From: Verrucomicrobiota bacterium
GTDB taxonomy: Bacteria; Verrucomicrobiota; Verrucomicrobiia; Limisphaerales; UBA1100
NCBI GenBank assembly: GCA_015660155.1
Contig: DQLO01000035.1
Span: 1-10,568, forward strand
Reading direction: 5' to 3'
DNA length: 10,568 bases
The notes beneath the pieces are model-generated. The model was given only the letters and a program-made list of their open reading frames with translations. It did not search any database and was not told the origin of the DNA. The position numbers were made by a program, and so were the translations under genes. This document shows positions 8,291-10,568 of this stretch, piece after piece (positions within the stretch are counted from its first letter, which is position 1; every line of letters begins with the position of its first letter).

Positions 8291-8328
8291 TTTTTCGGAA
8301 GTTATCCACGGTAACGTTCCCCGAAAAA
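8291..8328. repeat. Bulged palindrome with a near DnaA box in the loop
   Basis: TTTTTCGG (8291-8298) pairs with CCGAAAAA (8321-8328), and inside it GGAAGTTA can pair with TAACGTTCC with a bulged G and a small offset. The loop region carries TTATCCACG (8302-8310), one base from the TTATCCACA DnaA box. It lies 37-74 bases upstream of the lipoprotein start. The T tract leads and the A tract trails on both strands, so it is not an intrinsic terminator; an operator or an untranslated-leader hairpin is more likely. Confidence 0.5.
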
Positions 8329-8440
8329 CAGCGTCTCCAAAGTGAAACAACACCATCGATGGCGGGGCCAATTTTTCCCTGTTTTAGCCGATTTCGGCGT
8401 GATGCGTGAGAACTAGTGCCGTCGTTTTTAAGCTTGCTGA

Positions 8441-8503
8441 TACCACCAAATGTGGTAGTTTTCCACCGGGCCACAATATCTTGTGGCGGCCAATTTATTT
8501 GGC
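8441..8503 (+). promoter_or_regulatory. Three successive hairpins in the leader of the ATPase gene
   Basis: TACCAC (8441-8446) pairs with GTGGTA (8452-8457). GCCACAA (8470-8476) pairs with TTGTGGC (8481-8487). GCCAA (8489-8493) pairs with TTGGC (8499-8503). Loops are 5, 4 and 5 nt. The last arm ends two bases before the AAGGAGGG ribosome-binding sequence. The array could form a structured leader controlling translation, but it may also be chance pairing in GC-rich DNA. Confidence 0.4.
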
Positions 8504-8546
8504 AAAAGGAGGGAAAGGGGCGCTTGGAAACAGGCGGGGTGTAAGG

Positions 8547-10292
8547 ATGGCATATACTTCATTCAGGGATTTTTGTGTCGCCGCGCAATTGGCGGAGCCG
8601 GATCAGTTTGACCAATGGCAGTCGGACTGGCGCGCGGAGCGTGACGGGGACGGGGAGGCGGGCACCTTGCCGGGTTTTCTGTGCCAACGTAGCGGCAAGA
8701 CCGAGGCCGATTTTCTAGCGCGCGTGGCCGAAGCGTTCGACTGGCAGCGCATTGATCTGGGCGACGTGAAGCCCACCGCCGAGGCGCGCCGCCGTATTTC
8801 CTCCAAGATCGCATCGCAACATCGCATCGTGCCCATCAGCGTGGAAGAGGGTGTGCTGATGGTGGCGGTATCCGATCCGTTCAACACGGAATTGCTCAAT
8901 GCCGTCCGCTTTGCCGCGAAGGGGCCGGTGCGGTTTGTGTTGTCCACTTCCGAAGGAATCGAAAAGTGCTACGAAAAATATTACGACGTGGGCGCGGAAA
9001 CGATTGATGAGCTGGCGCAGGACGAGGCGGAGGATGCGGATGATTTGGAATTGATGTTTGGCGATGAAAAGGAAATCGCCGAGGGCGATCAGGAAGCGAG
9101 CATCATCAAATTTGTCAACCAAGTTATTTGGCAGGCGTATAAGAGTCGGGCGACGGATATCCACTTTGAGCCGCACGAGGACGAGCTGCAAATCCGCCAT
9201 CGCATTGACGGCATTCTGCATCAGATGCCGTTGCCGCCGCAGCTGAAGCTCTTGCAGGCCGCGCTCATCTCGCGCATCAAGGTGATGAGTGGTATGAACA
9301 TTGCCGAGAAACGTATGCCGCAGGACGGCCGCATCAACGTGCGTGTCAAGGGCGAGGAGATTGATATTCGCGTGTCCACCGTGCCCACGGTGTATGGCGA
9401 GAGCGTGTCGCTCCGGCTGCTCACGCGCGGCAGCGTGCTCAAGGGCATGGACAGCCTGGGCATGACGGCGGGACTGGAGAAAGACATCCGCAAAGTCATC
9501 ACCAAACCGCACGGCATCATGCTGGTCACCGGCCCCACCGGTTCGGGTAAATCCACCTCGTTGTATTCATTTCTCAACACCATTAACTCCATCGATAAAC
9601 GGATCATGACGGTGGAGGATCCGGTGGAGTACGAAATGAAAGGCATCAATCAGGTGTCAGTGAAGAACGACATTGGCCGAACCTTCGCGCACGTGCTGCG
9701 GCATTTTTTGCGGCAGGATCCGGATGTGATCATGGTGGGTGAGATTCGCGATGGCGAGACGGCGGAGATCGCCATCCAAGCGGCGAACACCGGTCACCTT
9801 GTGTTCAGCACCCTGCACACCAACGATGCCCCGAGCGCGTTCACTCGGTTGATTGATATGGGCACCGAACCCTTTCTCGTGGCCGATGCCATCGAGGCGA
9901 TCATGGCCCAGCGGTTGCTGCGCACCTTGTGCCCGGAGTGCCGGGTGGAGCAGCAGGTTTCCAAGGACTACCTGTTGAAGGTGGAATTTCCACCCACGAA
10001 AATTTCGGAGGCAAAGTTTTGGCATGGCACCGGATGCGATGCGTGTGGCGAGCGGGGGTATCAGGGGCGCACGGGGATTTACGAACTGCTTTCCAACACC
10101 GAGGCTTTGCAGGAACTGGTGATTGACCGTGCGGCGGCATCCGTCATCGGCGCGCAGGCGCGGGCGGAGGGGATGGTTTCCCTGCGCGAATATGGCTGGG
10201 GCCAGGCGCTGGCGGGGAAAACCTCGATTGAAGAAGTGTTGCGCGTGACGCAAGCGCCTGATTCGGGCGACGAACCGAAGGAGAATTTTTAG
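8547..10292 (+). CDS. GspE/PilB-type ATPase of type II secretion or type IV pilus
   Basis: A 581-residue cytoplasmic ATPase that powers assembly of a pilus or pseudopilus. An N-terminal MshEN/T2SSE_N domain (about 50-150) precedes an acidic linker (about 151-184, rich in Asp and Glu). The ATPase core has RATDIHFEP (201-209), Walker A GPTGSGKST (329-337, K335), the Asp-box region TVEDPVEY, Walker B VIMVGEIRD with E399, and the His-box region STLHTND. A zinc-binding tetracysteine module, CPEC (C462, C465) and CDAC (C497, C500), is typical of GspE and PilB and absent from the PilT retraction ATPases. I cannot separate GspE from PilB on sequence alone. ATG 8547 is preferred, with GGCGGGG 7 nt and AAGG directly upstream. 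The frame extends back to ATG 8406, but those 47 codons look like non-coding leader. The stop overlaps the next start (TAGTG). Confidence 0.95.
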   Translation: MAYTSFRDFCVAAQLAEPDQFDQWQSDWRAERDGDGEAGTLPGFLCQRSGKTEADFLARVAEAFDWQRIDLGDVKPTAEARRRISSKIASQHRIVPISVEEGVLMVAVSDPFNTELLNAVRFAAKGPVRFVLSTSEGIEKCYEKYYDVGAETIDELAQDEAEDADDLELMFGDEKEIAEGDQEASIIKFVNQVIWQAYKSRATDIHFEPHEDELQIRHRIDGILHQMPLPPQLKLLQAALISRIKVMSGMNIAEKRMPQDGRINVRVKGEEIDIRVSTVPTVYGESVSLRLLTRGSVLKGMDSLGMTAGLEKDIRKVITKPHGIMLVTGPTGSGKSTSLYSFLNTINSIDKRIMTVEDPVEYEMKGINQVSVKNDIGRTFAHVLRHFLRQDPDVIMVGEIRDGETAEIAIQAANTGHLVFSTLHTNDAPSAFTRLIDMGTEPFLVADAIEAIMAQRLLRTLCPECRVEQQVSKDYLLKVEFPPTKISEAKFWHGTGCDACGERGYQGRTGIYELLSNTEALQELVIDRAAASVIGAQARAEGMVSLREYGWGQALAGKTSIEEVLRVTQAPDSGDEPKENF

Positions 10293-10568
10293 TGGCCGAT
10301 TCCAAAGAAAAACCCAAGCCGCAGCCCAAGCCGCAGCCCAAGGCAATCGTGCAGCCCTCAGAGGCGTTGCCCGCGATGTGCAATGTGGTGGATTGTTCCT
10401 CGGGCCGGCAACAGTTCTGGCGGTTCACCGGCAGCAAAAACCAGATGAAGCTGGTGGACGTACGCGAGGCCGATCTGGGCGAAAAAATTCCGGACAAGCA
10501 TCTGGATCGTGACGCCAGCCAAATGTGGCGAGCGCATTGCCAAAACGATGCGTGGCTGCCGGCCGACA
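10292..10568 (+). CDS. Unidentified protein, partial, downstream of the GspE/PilB-type ATPase
   Basis: The frame starts with GTG 10292, overlapping the ATPase stop by one base, and stays open to the window edge (92 codons). AAGGAG (10278-10283) lies 8 nt upstream, a good ribosome-binding site that supports this start. The N-terminus is a hydrophilic linker with the repeat KPKPQPKPQPK (residues 7-17). It is followed by CNVVDCSSGRQQFWRF, which may begin a beta-rich fold, and by a stretch rich in charged residues. There is no signal peptide or membrane segment in the visible part, so it is probably cytoplasmic. The overlap suggests joint translation with the ATPase and a role in the same secretion or pilus machinery. 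I do not recognise the family. Confidence 0.75.
   Translation, partial: MADSKEKPKPQPKPQPKAIVQPSEALPAMCNVVDCSSGRQQFWRFTGSKNQMKLVDVREADLGEKIPDKHLDRDASQMWRAHCQNDAWLPAD

Larger units (their letters stand above)
8255..8546. other. Divergent intergenic region, rich in dyads
   Basis: These 292 bases separate the lipoprotein and ATPase genes and must hold both promoters. I see no convincing -35/-10 pair on either strand. They contain a bulged palindrome (8291-8328), the 10-bp palindrome CCATCGATGG (8353-8362), three small inverted repeats (8441-8457, 8470-8487, 8489-8503) and a strong Shine-Dalgarno AAGGAGGG (8506-8513). Confidence 0.7.

Noticed and set aside
8353..8362. CCATCGATGG as a regulator binding site
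   Set aside because: A single 10-bp perfect palindrome is expected by chance at this scale and no second copy is nearby. It is recorded only as part of the intergenic region.
8406..8546. 47-codon N-terminal extension of the ATPase
   Set aside because: It lacks a ribosome-binding site at 8406, does not resemble GspE/PilB N-termini and covers the hairpin-rich leader. ATG 8547 gives a normal family length.

Overview
The window looks like chromosomal DNA from a member of the Verrucomicrobiota or a close PVC relative. I infer this from three things: a sulfatase beside other exported proteins of unknown function, a lipoprotein with bacterial Ig-like domains, and dispersed palindromes built on ACCACAGA-type words, which I associate with such genomes. 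GC content is fairly high. No rRNA, tRNA, CRISPR array, transposase or phage gene is visible.

Left part (68-3575, + strand): three exported-protein genes packed into one probable operon. The first is a thioredoxin-like protein whose reading frame is interrupted by one in-frame TGA (284-286). It is followed by a type I sulfatase with an intact CSPTR active-site motif and a DUF3500-type protein. The junctions are TGATG (1100-1104) and ATGA (2406-2409), so translational coupling is likely. The TGA falls where a thioredoxin-fold protein has the first cysteine of its WCxxC motif, and a hairpin able to act as a bacterial SECIS lies directly behind it. The gene is therefore either a candidate selenoprotein or a gene with a nonsense mutation or sequencing error. 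This is the most interesting signal in the window.

Middle part (3580-7226): a perfect 20-bp inverted repeat follows the operon. Next is a complete single-chain pyruvate carboxylase (pyc, 3691-7176) with biotin carboxylase, carboxyltransferase and biotin carrier domains. It ends at a compact hairpin region shared with the convergent gene on the - strand.

Right part (7229-10568): a - strand lipoprotein with two Ig-like domains stands divergent from a GspE/PilB-type secretion or pilus ATPase. The 292-bp divergent region is rich in dyads: a bulged palindrome carrying a near DnaA box, a 10-bp palindrome, and three successive small hairpins before a strong Shine-Dalgarno and a possible six-codon leader. 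The ATPase gene overlaps by one base a GTG-started gene that runs off the window, presumably part of the same type II secretion or type IV pilus cluster.

Together the exported proteins suggest a cell processing sulfated substrates in the envelope, with pyc providing anaplerotic oxaloacetate. A direct link between these blocks is not shown by the sequence.
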